Shown: in pieces, positions 44,853 to 53,895 of the stretch | How the letters are laid out: each line of letters opens with the position of its first letter | Numbering within the stretch: the first letter of the stretch is position 1 | NCBI RefSeq assembly: GCF_013155545.1 | Contig: NZ_JABJVV010000002.1 | Span: 310,001-374,000, forward strand | Length of the DNA: 64,000 bases | Direction of reading: 5' to 3' | DNA from: Caenimonas soli | GTDB lineage: Bacteria; Pseudomonadota; Gammaproteobacteria; Burkholderiales; Burkholderiaceae_C | Notes under the pieces: model-generated | What the model was told of the DNA's origin: nothing | The model's input: the letters and a program-made list of their open reading frames with translations, nothing else | Databases searched by the model: none | Made by a program: the position numbers and the translations under genes

Positions 44853-44874
44853 ATAGTCCGACGAGACGGTTTAT
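44853..44874. promoter_or_regulatory. Right-regulon operator before the TRAP/kinase/ligase operon
   Basis: ATAGTCCG-ACGAGA-CGGTTTAT, one perfect arm and a 6/8 second arm. On the minus strand an ATAACA just before the site and TATTTA at its end give a weak promoter in the same geometry as at 60923. Confidence 0.7.
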
Positions 44875-44999
44875 GTTATTCGCATCCTGGAGCGACGGTA
44901 CATCGGGTTTGCCCTAGGCGAAGTCCCTCGGCGGGGGGACATGCCGCGCACCTGGTACTGCCGCGCCGGCCCGCGCGAACTCGCAGCGCGTCGCGGATT

Positions 45000-45719
45000 T
45001 CATCCCGGCGGTCTCACCCAAGCTCCAAAATCCTCGAACCGAACACGGGGGGACTGCACCGCGTTGATCGGGGCGTCTGGGTCCTCGTAACCGATCGCGA
45101 GGCCGCAGAACAACAGCCACTCCGGCGGCGCGGACACGAAATCCCGCACTGTCCGGTGATAGAGCGCCCAGGCCTCTTGTGGGCAGCTATGGAGGCCGCG
45201 TTCCCGCAACAAGAGCATCACGGTCTGCAGGTACATGCCGAGGTCGGCCCATTGCGGAGGCCCCATCCGCCGGTCCACGAAGCAGAGCACGGCGGTCGGA
45301 GCACCGAAGAACTCGTAGTTGCGCGCGAACTGCCGGCGCCGACCGCGCTTGTCATCCCTGCCAACTCCGATGGATGCATACATCCGCTCGCCGATGTCGA
45401 AGCGATTCGTGCGATACGGCTCGCCGAGGTCCTGCGGATAGATCTCGTACTCCAAAGGCGTATCACCTTCCGGCGCCTGTTGGATGCGAGCTTGCATCAC
45501 CGACTTGAACACAGCCATTGCCTCACCCGATAGGAGCCGCAGCCGCCAGGGCTGCAGGTTGCCGCCGGACGGCGATCGAGCGGCCAGGGTCAGGACCTCC
45601 TCGAGGATTTCCCGCGGCACGTCCGAGCCGAGAAAGGAACGGACGCTCTTGCGCGAACGAACGGCCGTGGTCACGGACACATAGTGCCCGCTGCGCATAG
45701 GGAGGGCTTCGGACGTCAT
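45000..45719 (-). CDS. Nitroreductase family FMN oxidoreductase (239 aa)
   Basis: VRSRKSVRSFLGSDVPREILEEVL and AARSPSGGNLQPWRL are the FMN-binding start of the nitroreductase fold; GMYLQTVMLLLRERGLHSCPQEAW is the second conserved block, and the end GYEDPDAPINAVQSPR is typical of the NfnB/BluB-like branch. Members reduce nitro groups, quinones or enones, or aromatise/reduce ring CoA esters. The ATG at 45719 overlaps the Mct-like stop (ATGA). Last gene of the 15-gene Rieske operon. Confidence 0.88.
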   Translation of the reverse strand: MTSEALPMRSGHYVSVTTAVRSRKSVRSFLGSDVPREILEEVLTLAARSPSGGNLQPWRLRLLSGEAMAVFKSVMQARIQQAPEGDTPLEYEIYPQDLGEPYRTNRFDIGERMYASIGVGRDDKRGRRRQFARNYEFFGAPTAVLCFVDRRMGPPQWADLGMYLQTVMLLLRERGLHSCPQEAWALYHRTVRDFVSAPPEWLLFCGLAIGYEDPDAPINAVQSPRVRFEDFGAWVRPPG

Positions 45720-46933
45720 GCGGCTCTCCTGACAATTCCCTTGTCGTGCAGCCTGCCGTATTGCGCGGCATCGATGCCCAGCAGTTCGCACAGAACCATT
45801 TCGGTATGCTCCCCCAAGCGAGGCGCAGGATTCACCGGAAGTCGCTCCACGCCCTGAAAATCGAGCGGAGAACCTGGCATGAGCAGCGATCCGACGCCGG
45901 GCTGGTCGACGGAGCCGAACATCGGATTGGCGACGGAGCACTCGGGATCCTCGCCCACCAGCTGCTCGATGGTCTGGTAGCGAGTCCAGCAAACACCATG
46001 CCGCTCGAATGCCGCTGCCACGTCCGGGTAGGTGCGAGCGCCGATCCAGGCGCCCACGAGCTGTGAGATCGCACGTCTCGCGCGGAAGCGGTCGCCTTCC
46101 TGCGCCAGGTCCAGGCCGAGGCGCGCGCTAAGCGCGTCGATCTCTGCGACTATGCCCGTGGCAGCTACGAGGGAACGCCATTGCTTGCCGGTCAGCCCCA
46201 CCACCATCACGCGCTCGCCGCCTGCGCAACTGAAATCGCGGCCGAAGGCGCCGAAGAGTTCGTTGCCATGGCGCTGGCGCGGCTGGTCCAATTGCGCTTC
46301 GGCGATGAAGCCTAGGTGGCCCATCATCGCCAGTCCCACGTCCTGCAATGCGAGCTTGACGTGCTGGCCTTCGCCGGTGCGACTACGATGCCGCTCAGCG
46401 GCCAGCAGGCCCACAGCCACCATCTGGCCGGTGATCAGGTCCCAGGCGGGCAACACATGATTGACGGGCTCGTCGCTTCCCTCGGGGCCTGTTATGGCAG
46501 GCAGGCCCAGGCGCGGGTTGAGCGTGTAGTCCACGGCCGAGCCGCCGTGGCGGTCGCCCTGCAGCGTAAGCTGGATCAGATCGGCGCGTTTCGCGCGCAG
46601 CTTGTCGTAGTCAAGCCAGCCGCGTGGCGGAAAGTTTGTGACGAACAACCCCGCGCCGTCGCCCGGTGCGACGATCAATTCCATCGCGATTTCGCGGCCC
46701 TCGGGCGACGCGAGGTCCAGCGCGACCGAGCGCTTGGACTTGTTGAGGCCCGCCCAGAACAAGCTGGTGTCGTCCTTCGTCACCGGCCAGCGGCGGTAAT
46801 CGAGCCCACCACCCAGCGTGTCGATGCGGATCACGTCGGCGCCCATCTGCGCCAGGGTCATGCCGCCCAGCGGCGCGGCGACGAACGCCGCCGCCTCCAC
46901 CACTCGCATGCCCGCGAGAACGCCGCGCATCAT
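45716..46933 (-). CDS. mct: 2-Methylfumaryl-CoA isomerase (mesaconyl-CoA C1-C4 CoA transferase), CaiB/BaiF family (405 aa)
   Basis: AFVAAPLGGMTLAQMGADVIR, GGGLDYRRWPVT, SLFWAGLNKSKRSVALD, FVTNFPPRGWLDYDKL and VNHVLPAWDLITGQM reproduce the sequence blocks I know from Mct of the 3-hydroxypropionate bicycle; the length also fits. The likely catalytic Asp is in LALQDVGLAMMGHLG. Mct moves CoA within one molecule from C1 to C4 of mesaconate. The genes for Mcd-like and Meh-like enzymes flank it in the order the chemistry needs. Confidence in the exact substrate is moderate because family III transferases diverge easily. Confidence 0.7.
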   Translation of the reverse strand: MMRGVLAGMRVVEAAAFVAAPLGGMTLAQMGADVIRIDTLGGGLDYRRWPVTKDDTSLFWAGLNKSKRSVALDLASPEGREIAMELIVAPGDGAGLFVTNFPPRGWLDYDKLRAKRADLIQLTLQGDRHGGSAVDYTLNPRLGLPAITGPEGSDEPVNHVLPAWDLITGQMVAVGLLAAERHRSRTGEGQHVKLALQDVGLAMMGHLGFIAEAQLDQPRQRHGNELFGAFGRDFSCAGGERVMVVGLTGKQWRSLVAATGIVAEIDALSARLGLDLAQEGDRFRARRAISQLVGAWIGARTYPDVAAAFERHGVCWTRYQTIEQLVGEDPECSVANPMFGSVDQPGVGSLLMPGSPLDFQGVERLPVNPAPRLGEHTEMVLCELLGIDAAQYGRLHDKGIVRRAA

Positions 46934-46934
46934 G

Positions 46935-48617
46935 TCAGGCCGCCGCCGGCGCGAGGCCGAGCGAACGCTCCATGAGACTGCGCGCGACGACTTTCAGGGC
47001 GAGCGTTTCCTCCGCGCCCTCGAAGATGGAGAGCACCCGGGCATCGACGAAGTAGCGGCTCACCGCCGTCTCCTCCGCATAACCCATGCCGCCGTGCAGT
47101 TGCAGCGCCTCGCGAGTCACCAACTCGGCGGAGCGGCAGGCGAGCAGTTTGACCAGGCTTGCCTCCATGCGACCGTTACCGCCGTCCACCACTTTCGCGA
47201 CGGCATAGGCCAGGCGGCGGCAGGTCTCCAGCCGCGCGCCCATGCGCGCCAGCTTGGCCTGTGTGAGCGCAAACTCGGCCAGGGGCGCGCCGAACACCTT
47301 GCGATCGGCCGTGTAGCGGATCGCGGCCCGCAGCGCCGCGCGCATGACCCCGCAGGCCCGCGCCGCCGTCTGCATGCGGCCCCCCACCATGCCGGCCATT
47401 GTGAAGTAGAACCCTTTGCCCAGGCCCGCCTCGCCGCCGATCACGTTGGCATCCGGCACGAAGAAATCATCAAACGACAGGTCGAACGAATGCATGCCGC
47501 GGTACCCGATGGTGGGAATCGCGCGGCCCGTGAGTTTGCCGCCGCCTGCCTGTTCGTAGGTGAACTCGTGGGTGTCGTACGACGGTTTTTCCACGAGCAG
47601 CAGGCTCAAGCCCTTGTGGCCCAGCGCGCGGTCGGGGTCGGTACGCGTTACGACCATCAGCACGCCGGCCTTGCCGGCAAAGGTACACCAGGTCTTGGCG
47701 CCATCGAGCTTCCAGCCGCCGGGTACGCGTGTGCCCTTCAGGCCAAGCGCCGCAACGTCGGAGCCATAGTCCGGTTCGGTGATCGCGATCGCGCACAGCG
47801 GCTCGCCCGCCGCCAACTTGGGCAGCCATCGGGTCTTCTGTTCAGAGGTGCCGCCCGTCATCAAGGCACGGCTCAGAATCTCGGGCCGCGTGATCAGGCT
47901 GCCCGCGGCGGCCAGCGACGCCTCGGAAAGAGCCTCGGTCACCACCACCATCAGCAGCGTGTCGTCGCGGTCGTCGGGCCCGCTGCCCCCATACTGTTCG
48001 GGAATGGCGAGGCCGAACACGCCCATCTCGCGCATGGGTTGCAGCAGCGATTCGGGCACCGTGAGGTCTTGCCGGTGAATGTGCTCGGCCTGGGGCGCGA
48101 CGACCTCGGCGGCGAACCGTCGGAAAGCGTCCTGCGCCAGCGCGTGCGGCTCGTCGAGAACCAGCGCACCCACTTCGCCATCCGCCTGGGCGACGGCACA
48201 GCCCGCGGCCTGCAGCGAGCGCGCACTGCCCGCGCTCGCGCGCAGCTGCTGCCAGGCACCATCGATGCGCAGCGCGTGCAGGGACGCGATATCGACGCCC
48301 GCCTCCAGGTAGACCGTCTCCAGCTTGTCGAGCACCGAGCCCACCGCGTCGACCGCGAACACAAGCGCGAGCTGTGTCTGCAGCGCGCTCGACGCGGGCG
48401 TGAGCGCCTGGACGCCCGTCTCGGCGGCAAGCAGGTCGGCCCCCGCCCAGGCCAGTTCGAAGCTTGCCACCTGCTGCTTGTCGAGCTTGCGGTTATCCAG
48501 CTTGCCGTCCGTGCAGCAGGCGCGCGCGAGGCCCAGCAGGCCGGTATCGAAAAGCGCGCGCAAGCCCATGAGTACTTGCCGCGCCGCGACGGCCTGTTGC
48601 TGCATCATGTCGTCCAT
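46935..48617 (-). CDS. mcd: (2S)-Methylsuccinyl-CoA dehydrogenase-like acyl-CoA dehydrogenase (560 aa)
   Basis: An acyl-CoA dehydrogenase with an unusual ~150-residue N-terminal domain, a hallmark of Mcd. The catalytic part shows AITEPDYGSDVAALGLKG, AKTWCTFAGKAGVLMVVTRTDPD, GLSLLLVEKP, IPTIGYRGMHSFDLSFDDFFV, RMQTAARACGVMRAAL and LSIFEGAEETLAL, closely paralleling Rhodobacter Mcd of the ethylmalonyl-CoA pathway. It oxidises (2S)-methylsuccinyl-CoA to mesaconyl-C1-CoA with FAD/ETF. The ATG at 48617 has GAGG upstream; the mct-like gene follows directly. Strict substrate specificity cannot be proved by reading. Confidence 0.75.
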   Translation of the reverse strand: MDDMMQQQAVAARQVLMGLRALFDTGLLGLARACCTDGKLDNRKLDKQQVASFELAWAGADLLAAETGVQALTPASSALQTQLALVFAVDAVGSVLDKLETVYLEAGVDIASLHALRIDGAWQQLRASAGSARSLQAAGCAVAQADGEVGALVLDEPHALAQDAFRRFAAEVVAPQAEHIHRQDLTVPESLLQPMREMGVFGLAIPEQYGGSGPDDRDDTLLMVVVTEALSEASLAAAGSLITRPEILSRALMTGGTSEQKTRWLPKLAAGEPLCAIAITEPDYGSDVAALGLKGTRVPGGWKLDGAKTWCTFAGKAGVLMVVTRTDPDRALGHKGLSLLLVEKPSYDTHEFTYEQAGGGKLTGRAIPTIGYRGMHSFDLSFDDFFVPDANVIGGEAGLGKGFYFTMAGMVGGRMQTAARACGVMRAALRAAIRYTADRKVFGAPLAEFALTQAKLARMGARLETCRRLAYAVAKVVDGGNGRMEASLVKLLACRSAELVTREALQLHGGMGYAEETAVSRYFVDARVLSIFEGAEETLALKVVARSLMERSLGLAPAAA

Positions 48618-48626
48618 CTCTTCCTC

Positions 48627-49937
48627 TCAGGCGGCCAAGAGCGCCAGCGCCTTTTGCGCCGCTTCGCGGCCGGTGTACGCGCAGGCCTGGGTGCCGCCAT
48701 CGCCGTAGTCCTTCACCGCGTCGCCCACGTGCCACAGGTTCGCCAGCGGCGTGTCCTGCGGCATGTCATAGCCCGCGCACGAGCGCTGCGCGGGCCAGTC
48801 GCCGCGCATCACGCGCACGGACAACATCTTGGCTTCCTTGAAGCCGGGAAACAGATCACGCAGATCGGCAAGCGACTCCTCGATCTCGACCGCCTCGTCA
48901 AAGCTGCCGATAGCCGGCTGCGGGACCGCGTAGGCCACGTACTGGTACCAGCCGGGCGGCGCGAGCTCGGGACACGTCGCGGTGAGCTCGCCCATGTTGC
49001 ACAGCCGCCGGGTTTTGCCGAAAGTCACCAGACCCGGCACGTCGAGCAGGCGCTCGCGCGTGGTGAAGTTAATCACAATGTTCGCCGCCGGCTGCGGTTT
49101 GGCGTACGCCTGCTCGATGTAGTCGGTGCCGAACGACTCTGCCCCCGGCAGCGCCGCGGTGGCCGTGGGCCCGATGTTGCTGATCACCGTTCCGGCCTCT
49201 ACACGCTTCGCCACACCCTCATATTGGATGTCGAGCGCGGTGACGCGGCCGTTTTCTGTGTGCAGCGCTGTCACGGGCGCATTCAGCCAGATCTCGCCGC
49301 CCGCTCGGCGGATGCCGTCGCCAAGGTCGTTCCACAGGCCCACCGTGCCACGTGGACAAAAGCCGAAGCGCTTGAACGCCCCCTTCTGCGCGAAGTACAC
49401 GAGAAAGGCGCGCGCCGGCAGCTCGTCGGAATTGACGGCAAAGATCGCCGCGCACAGGTTGCGGAAGATCGCATGCACGGTCTCGTTCTTCGTGTACTGC
49501 TCCAGCCACTGCTTGGTGGTGAGCTTGGCCTCGGGCAGATCGCCGGCGCGCGCATCGGCAAACTTGGCCCCGATCTTCGCGGCCTGCTTCGTAAAGGTAC
49601 CCAGCAGCATGCCCCAGCCACCCTTCGCAACGTTGATGACCTTGCCATCGATGTAGAACACCGTCGCAGGGTTGGGTTCGCGCAGGTCGAGCGGCACACC
49701 CAACAGGTCGAAGGTTTCCTCAAAAATGCCGCCACGTTCGATCGCAATAGCGCCAATGTTGACGATATGGCCGTCGATCTGCTCGCTGCTGGCGCGGCCG
49801 CCCAGCCGGCCGAGGCGCTCGGCCACCAGCACCTTCTTGCCCGCTGCGGCCAGGCGCGCGGCGGCGCTCAGCCCGCCGGCGCCGGCGCCAATCACCACCG
49901 CGTCGAAGCGCGCCGCAGCTTGAGTCTGTGTATTCAC
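48627..49937 (-). CDS. FAD-dependent phytoene desaturase-like oxidoreductase (436 aa)
   Basis: N-terminal dinucleotide fold VVIGAGAGGLSAAARLAAAGKKVLV with ERLGRLGGRASS, and C-terminal LWHVGDAVKDYGDGGTQACAYTGREAA are the phytoene-desaturase/amine-oxidase family frame. It probably oxidises a C-H/C-C bond or isomerises a hydrophobic intermediate using FAD. Starts with GTG at 49937, seven bases after AAGGAG. Located between the Mcd- and Meh-like genes, an unexpected companion; its substrate is unknown. Confidence 0.82.
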   Translation of the reverse strand: MNTQTQAAARFDAVVIGAGAGGLSAAARLAAAGKKVLVAERLGRLGGRASSEQIDGHIVNIGAIAIERGGIFEETFDLLGVPLDLREPNPATVFYIDGKVINVAKGGWGMLLGTFTKQAAKIGAKFADARAGDLPEAKLTTKQWLEQYTKNETVHAIFRNLCAAIFAVNSDELPARAFLVYFAQKGAFKRFGFCPRGTVGLWNDLGDGIRRAGGEIWLNAPVTALHTENGRVTALDIQYEGVAKRVEAGTVISNIGPTATAALPGAESFGTDYIEQAYAKPQPAANIVINFTTRERLLDVPGLVTFGKTRRLCNMGELTATCPELAPPGWYQYVAYAVPQPAIGSFDEAVEIEESLADLRDLFPGFKEAKMLSVRVMRGDWPAQRSCAGYDMPQDTPLANLWHVGDAVKDYGDGGTQACAYTGREAAQKALALLAA

Positions 49938-49958
49938 GAAAAATCTCCTTGCAATGAA

Positions 49959-50801
49959 TCAGCCAAAGTGCGCGCTGGCTTTCATACCCACGGCACCGGA
50001 CGGATCGACGGTCCACAGCGACGCACCGAAGTCTTCGGGCTGGCCGCGCAGGCAAATCAGATCTGTGTCGAAGGCGGGGCGCAGCGCGCGGAACTCGAAT
50101 CGGGTCACGGCCGCGGCCGGGCGCACGCGAGCCAGCAAATCCAGCAACAGCGTAGCCAGCAGGGGGCCGTGCACCACCAGCGCGGGGTAGAACTCCTCGC
50201 GCATCGCGTAGTCGCGGTCGTAGTGGATGCGATGGCCGTTGTAGGTCAGCGCGGAGAAACGGAACAGCAACGCCGGGTCGGGATTCAATTCACCGGACCA
50301 TTCGCCCGCCGTCACAGGCGGTTCCCCAGGCGGCAGCGGTGCTGGCGCGCTGGCTGCCTCGCGGTACACGAGGTTCTGCTCCTCCAGGAGGCACACCCGG
50401 CCGTCCTGATGCAATTCATGCCCAACAGTCACGAACACCAGCGGACCCATCTTGCCTTCCTTCAGGTCGACGCCGCGCACCGTCGACACCTTGTTGGCGG
50501 GCTGGCCAATCACCAGGGGCGCAAGCACTTGCAGCTTGCCTGCTGCCCACATGCGGCGCGGCAGGGGTACGGGCGGCAGGAAGCCACCGCGCTGGGGGTG
50601 GCCATCTGTGCCGGTTCCGGCGCGCGACGGCGTGTCGAGAAAGTAGAGCCAATGCCAGGGCAGTGGAAGTGCATCGCCGGAGGATGGCGCATGGGGGCGG
50701 TCAAGAAGGCCGGCCAGCGCCCGCGCCGGAAATGGGTCGATGAACTGATCGGCCGATTGGCGGTGGCCGATCCAGGTACGCAGGTGGTCGAGGTCAATCA
50801 T
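49959..50801 (-). CDS. meh: 3-Methylfumaryl-CoA (mesaconyl-C4-CoA) hydratase-like, MaoC superfamily (280 aa)
   Basis: Double hot-dog architecture of the Meh group: LRTWIGHRQSADQF at the start, LPLPWHWLYFLDTPS, GFLPPVPLPRRMWAAGKLQV, VSTVRGVDLKEGKMGPLVFVTV in the first half and FSALTYNGHRIHYDRDYA (catalytic Asp/His region) with YPALVVHGPLLATLLLDL in the second. Meh hydrates mesaconyl-C4-CoA to (S)-citramalyl-CoA. The ATG overlaps the dehydrogenase stop by ATGA. Related hydratases exist in other CoA pathways, so the name depends on its Mcd/Mct neighbours as well. Confidence 0.72.
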   Translation of the reverse strand: MIDLDHLRTWIGHRQSADQFIDPFPARALAGLLDRPHAPSSGDALPLPWHWLYFLDTPSRAGTGTDGHPQRGGFLPPVPLPRRMWAAGKLQVLAPLVIGQPANKVSTVRGVDLKEGKMGPLVFVTVGHELHQDGRVCLLEEQNLVYREAASAPAPLPPGEPPVTAGEWSGELNPDPALLFRFSALTYNGHRIHYDRDYAMREEFYPALVVHGPLLATLLLDLLARVRPAAAVTRFEFRALRPAFDTDLICLRGQPEDFGASLWTVDPSGAVGMKASAHFG

Positions 50802-52309
50802 CGAGCGGCCTCCGGTGTCGTGAGCGGCAAGCCCAGCGCCACGCGGCGCACGAGCCAGGGGCTCGGGCGGTAGCGCGGGTCCCCGGTCAGGCGCAACTGC
50901 GCCTGCAGGATGGCCAGGATGCGGTCGCTGCCCAGGTGATCTCCCCATGCCAGCGGCCCCCGCGGATAGCCCAGGCCGAGCCGCACGGCATCTTCCAGGT
51001 CAGGCACGCTGCCGATGCCGCGCTGGGCGATGTTCGCAGCAATGTTGACGATGGTGGCAATCACGCGCTGCGCGATGAAGCCCGCGCTGTCGCCAATGAC
51101 GGTCACGGTCACGCCGTCCGAGGCCAGCAGCGCATGCGCGGCGTCTCGTGTCTGCGGCGCGGTGATGGCTGTGAGCATGAGCGTGCGGCGCAGGCCGAAA
51201 GGCGTGATCGGGTCCACCGCGACGCAACGGCTGGCATCGAGTCCCAACGACCGGGCTGCATGTGTCGCGTCGACACCCCAGGGCTGGACGATGGCCAGCT
51301 CCGCGTCCGAGGCGTTCGTCAAAAGCCGCGCACCGGCATTCCTGGCCAGCGTGTTCAGCTCCGCCTCCCCATCGGCGGCCGGGTCGATCCATACGGTCAG
51401 GCCGGCCCGCAGCGGCGGCAACTCGCGCGCTGGAGGCTTGGCCTGTTTGCCGGCCTCGTAGCGGTACCAGCCCTCGCCGGTCTTGCGGCCGAAGAGGCCC
51501 GCCGCTACCCGCGGCGCGACGAGCGACGAAGGACGGAACCGGGGTTCCTGCTGGAACTGCTCGTAGATCGACGCCATGACCTTGGAGGAAACATCCAGGC
51601 CGGTCAGGTCCAGCAGTTCGAAGGGGCCCATGCGAAAGCCGAGCGCCTCGCGCAGCACGTCATCCACGTCGGCCGGCGTCGCGATCTGCTCCTCCACGAT
51701 GCGCAGGCCCTCGGTGTAGAGGCCGCGGCCCGCGTGGTTGATGAGGAACCCGGGCTGGTCGGCGGTGACGACCGCACGGTGACCTGCGCTTTCCGTGATC
51801 TCACGAAGCGTTTCGATGGTCGCCGGGGACGTGCGAACCGCGGCGATGACTTCCGCAACCTTCATCAAGGGCACCGGGTTGAAAAAGTGCAGGCCGGCCA
51901 CGCGATCGGGCCGGGCGCAGCCCGCAGCGATGTCCGAGACGGTGAGCGATGATGTGTTGCTGGCCAGAATGGCCTCATTGCCCACAATCCCCTCCAGCGT
52001 GCGGAACAGCTCGCGCTTGGCACCCAGGTCCTCGATGATCGCCTCGATCACCACGTCGCAGTCCGCCATCTCAACCGGCGACGCGCAGGCCGTGATTCGG
52101 CTCCTGATCCGTTCCAACTCGTCGCGTTGGATGCGTCCCTTCTCGACCAGCTTGGCCAGCATGCCGTCCACGTGGTCCACGGCCTTGGCGGCCGCGCCCG
52201 GCTGCGTGTCGAGGCAACGCACCACATACCCGGCCTGTGCGAACAACTGCACGATGCCGCGCCCCATGGTGCCTGCGCCCACCACCCCGATGGTTTTGCT
52301 CTTTCCCAT
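50798..52309 (-). CDS. 3-Hydroxyacyl-CoA dehydrogenase, PaaH-like (503 aa)
   Basis: IGVVGAGTMGRGIVQLFAQAGY (NAD fold), ASNTSSLTVSDIAAGC, GLHFFNPVPLMKVAEVI and DQPGFLINHAGRGLYTEGL form the first dehydrogenase half; a second C-terminal helical module (SAGFIAQRVIATIVNIAANIAQRGI) makes the 500-residue PaaH/PaaC type. It oxidises a 3-hydroxyacyl- or 3-hydroxyadipyl-type CoA. Spaced 2 nt from the preceding crotonase and coupled to the Meh-like gene. Confidence 0.92.
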   Translation of the reverse strand: MGKSKTIGVVGAGTMGRGIVQLFAQAGYVVRCLDTQPGAAAKAVDHVDGMLAKLVEKGRIQRDELERIRSRITACASPVEMADCDVVIEAIIEDLGAKRELFRTLEGIVGNEAILASNTSSLTVSDIAAGCARPDRVAGLHFFNPVPLMKVAEVIAAVRTSPATIETLREITESAGHRAVVTADQPGFLINHAGRGLYTEGLRIVEEQIATPADVDDVLREALGFRMGPFELLDLTGLDVSSKVMASIYEQFQQEPRFRPSSLVAPRVAAGLFGRKTGEGWYRYEAGKQAKPPARELPPLRAGLTVWIDPAADGEAELNTLARNAGARLLTNASDAELAIVQPWGVDATHAARSLGLDASRCVAVDPITPFGLRRTLMLTAITAPQTRDAAHALLASDGVTVTVIGDSAGFIAQRVIATIVNIAANIAQRGIGSVPDLEDAVRLGLGYPRGPLAWGDHLGSDRILAILQAQLRLTGDPRYRPSPWLVRRVALGLPLTTPEAAR

Positions 52310-52311
52310 GC

Positions 52312-53097
52312 TCAGGCGCCCTTGAATTCAGGTTTGCGTTTGTCGAGAAAGGCTCGCATGCCTTCCGTTTTGTCGGCCGTGTCGAACAGCAGCAAGAATT
52401 CGCGATTCTCGAGCGCCAGCGCCGCCTCCAGTGGCAGGTCGGCGCCCTGGCGCAACACACGCCGCGTTGCCGCCACGGCCTTCGGCGGCATACGCGCGGC
52501 CTGCATCGCCAGCTCGAGCGCACGGGCAAGCACTTGGCCCTCGCCGGCCAACTCGGCCACCAGGCCAAGCTGAAAAGCTCGGTCGCCGCCGATCGGCTCG
52601 CCCGACAGCAGCATCAGGCTGGCTACCTGCTTGCCCACCGCGCGCACCAGTCTCTGGGTGCCCCCCGCGCCGGGCATGATGCCCACCGCGAGTTCCGGCT
52701 GGCCGAATCGCGCACTGGCATCGGCCACGACGAAATCGCACATCAGCGCCAGTTCGCAGCCTGCGCCCAGCGCGAAGCCGCTCACAGCCGCGATGACCGG
52801 CTTGCGGCAGTTCGCCACGGGGGCCCAGTAACCTCCCAGGTCCAGTTCGGCCACATCCTGTGCGCCCTTGTCGACCAGCAGGTTGAGATCGGCGCCGGCG
52901 GCGAAGATGCTTTCGCCGCCGGTGATGACGATGGCCCTCACTTCTGCGTCATCATCCAGATCAGTGACGGCCTGCGCAATGGCGGCCCGCATGGTCAGAT
53001 CGAGCGCATTGCGCTTGGCGGACCGGTTGAGCGTGACGACGCCCACGGCCCCCTCACGTCGCACCAGCACCGGCGCTACTTGCGTCATGTCGTTCAT
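52312..53097 (-). CDS. Enoyl-CoA hydratase, PaaF-like (261 aa)
   Basis: Canonical crotonase: GVVTLNRSAKRNALDL, SIFAAGADLNLL, AVSGFALGAGCELALMCDF (first catalytic Glu) and [19 protein letters not shown] (second catalytic Glu). With both Glu residues present it is a true hydratase. It sits before the PaaH-like dehydrogenase, i.e. hydration then oxidation. Start overlaps the preceding gene's stop (ATGA at 53097). Confidence 0.92.
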   Translation of the reverse strand: MNDMTQVAPVLVRREGAVGVVTLNRSAKRNALDLTMRAAIAQAVTDLDDDAEVRAIVITGGESIFAAGADLNLLVDKGAQDVAELDLGGYWAPVANCRKPVIAAVSGFALGAGCELALMCDFVVADASARFGQPELAVGIMPGAGGTQRLVRAVGKQVASLMLLSGEPIGGDRAFQLGLVAELAGEGQVLARALELAMQAARMPPKAVAATRRVLRQGADLPLEAALALENREFLLLFDTADKTEGMRAFLDKRKPEFKGA

Positions 53098-53891
53098 TTG
53101 ACTTTCACCCCCGGACGCGTGATGAAATCGGCCGTGCGCTTGTTTCGAAAAGCGTCATAGCCCTCCTGGAAATCGTCACCAAGAAGACAAATCGTCTGAT
53201 CGGTCTCCTCGCGGGCCAATTCCTCGGCCAGCGTCGCCGAGGCATCGTTCAGTCGATTCTTCATGCGGGCGAAAGCTTCCTGCGGCAGCAGCGCGAGCTC
53301 CGCAGCGCGTCGGACGGCGGTCTCCATGACGCTCGTGTCGGGCACCAGCGTGTCGACGAGCCCGACCCGATGCGCTTCTTCGCCGCCAAGTGCTTCGCCG
53401 CAGGTGAACAAGCGCCGCGCCTGCCCGACACCCACTCGTCTCGGCAGCGTGAGCAACTGCGCCCAATCGGGTGCCAGACCGAGCTTGAGAAACGGAAACA
53501 GGACCTTCGTACCCGGGCCTGCAACAATGTGGTCACCCAGCAGCGACAGCCCCACCACCGCACCGGCTGCGATGCCCTCCATCGCACTCACCACCGGGAT
53601 TGGTGCGCCAGCCACCAGCCGGCAGAGCACGTGAATGTGCTGCATTCGTTCCCGGGCCTGTTCGGCACTGAGCCCGACCATGCTCGGCACATCGCCTCCC
53701 GCGGAGAACACACCATCGACACCACCGAACACAAGCGCACGCGTCTCGCCATCGCCCAGCAGTGCGCGCAGGTGCTGCGTGATCTGCTCGCGCACGGCGT
53801 GATCGATGGCATTGCGCTTGTCCGGGCGGTTGATGCGCAGGCGCGCCACGTGCGGCGCGGGACGATCCAGCAGGACGACCGGCTCGGCCAT
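53094..53891 (-). CDS. Enoyl-CoA hydratase/isomerase family protein (265 aa)
   Basis: VARLRINRPDKRNAIDHAV, GVFSAGGDVPSMVG and GIAAGAVVGLSLLGDHIVA are crotonase motifs. Both catalytic Glu positions are altered (AAGAVVG and LKLGLAPDWAQLLTLPR), so it may be an isomerase, hydrolase or ring-opening type enzyme instead of a hydratase. The start at 53891 lies 4 nt after the thiolase stop. Confidence 0.85.
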   Translation of the reverse strand: MAEPVVLLDRPAPHVARLRINRPDKRNAIDHAVREQITQHLRALLGDGETRALVFGGVDGVFSAGGDVPSMVGLSAEQARERMQHIHVLCRLVAGAPIPVVSAMEGIAAGAVVGLSLLGDHIVAGPGTKVLFPFLKLGLAPDWAQLLTLPRRVGVGQARRLFTCGEALGGEEAHRVGLVDTLVPDTSVMETAVRRAAELALLPQEAFARMKNRLNDASATLAEELAREETDQTICLLGDDFQEGYDAFRNKRTADFITRPGVKVK

Positions 53892-53895
53892 CGCA

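Noticed and set aside
46818..50873. A 1351-codon open frame on the plus strand across the Mct/Mcd/FAD/Meh-like genes
   Set aside because: It is antisense to four genes with clear family motifs. Its product is a low-complexity Arg/His/Gln/Ala-rich sequence, as expected from the complement of GC-rich coding DNA.
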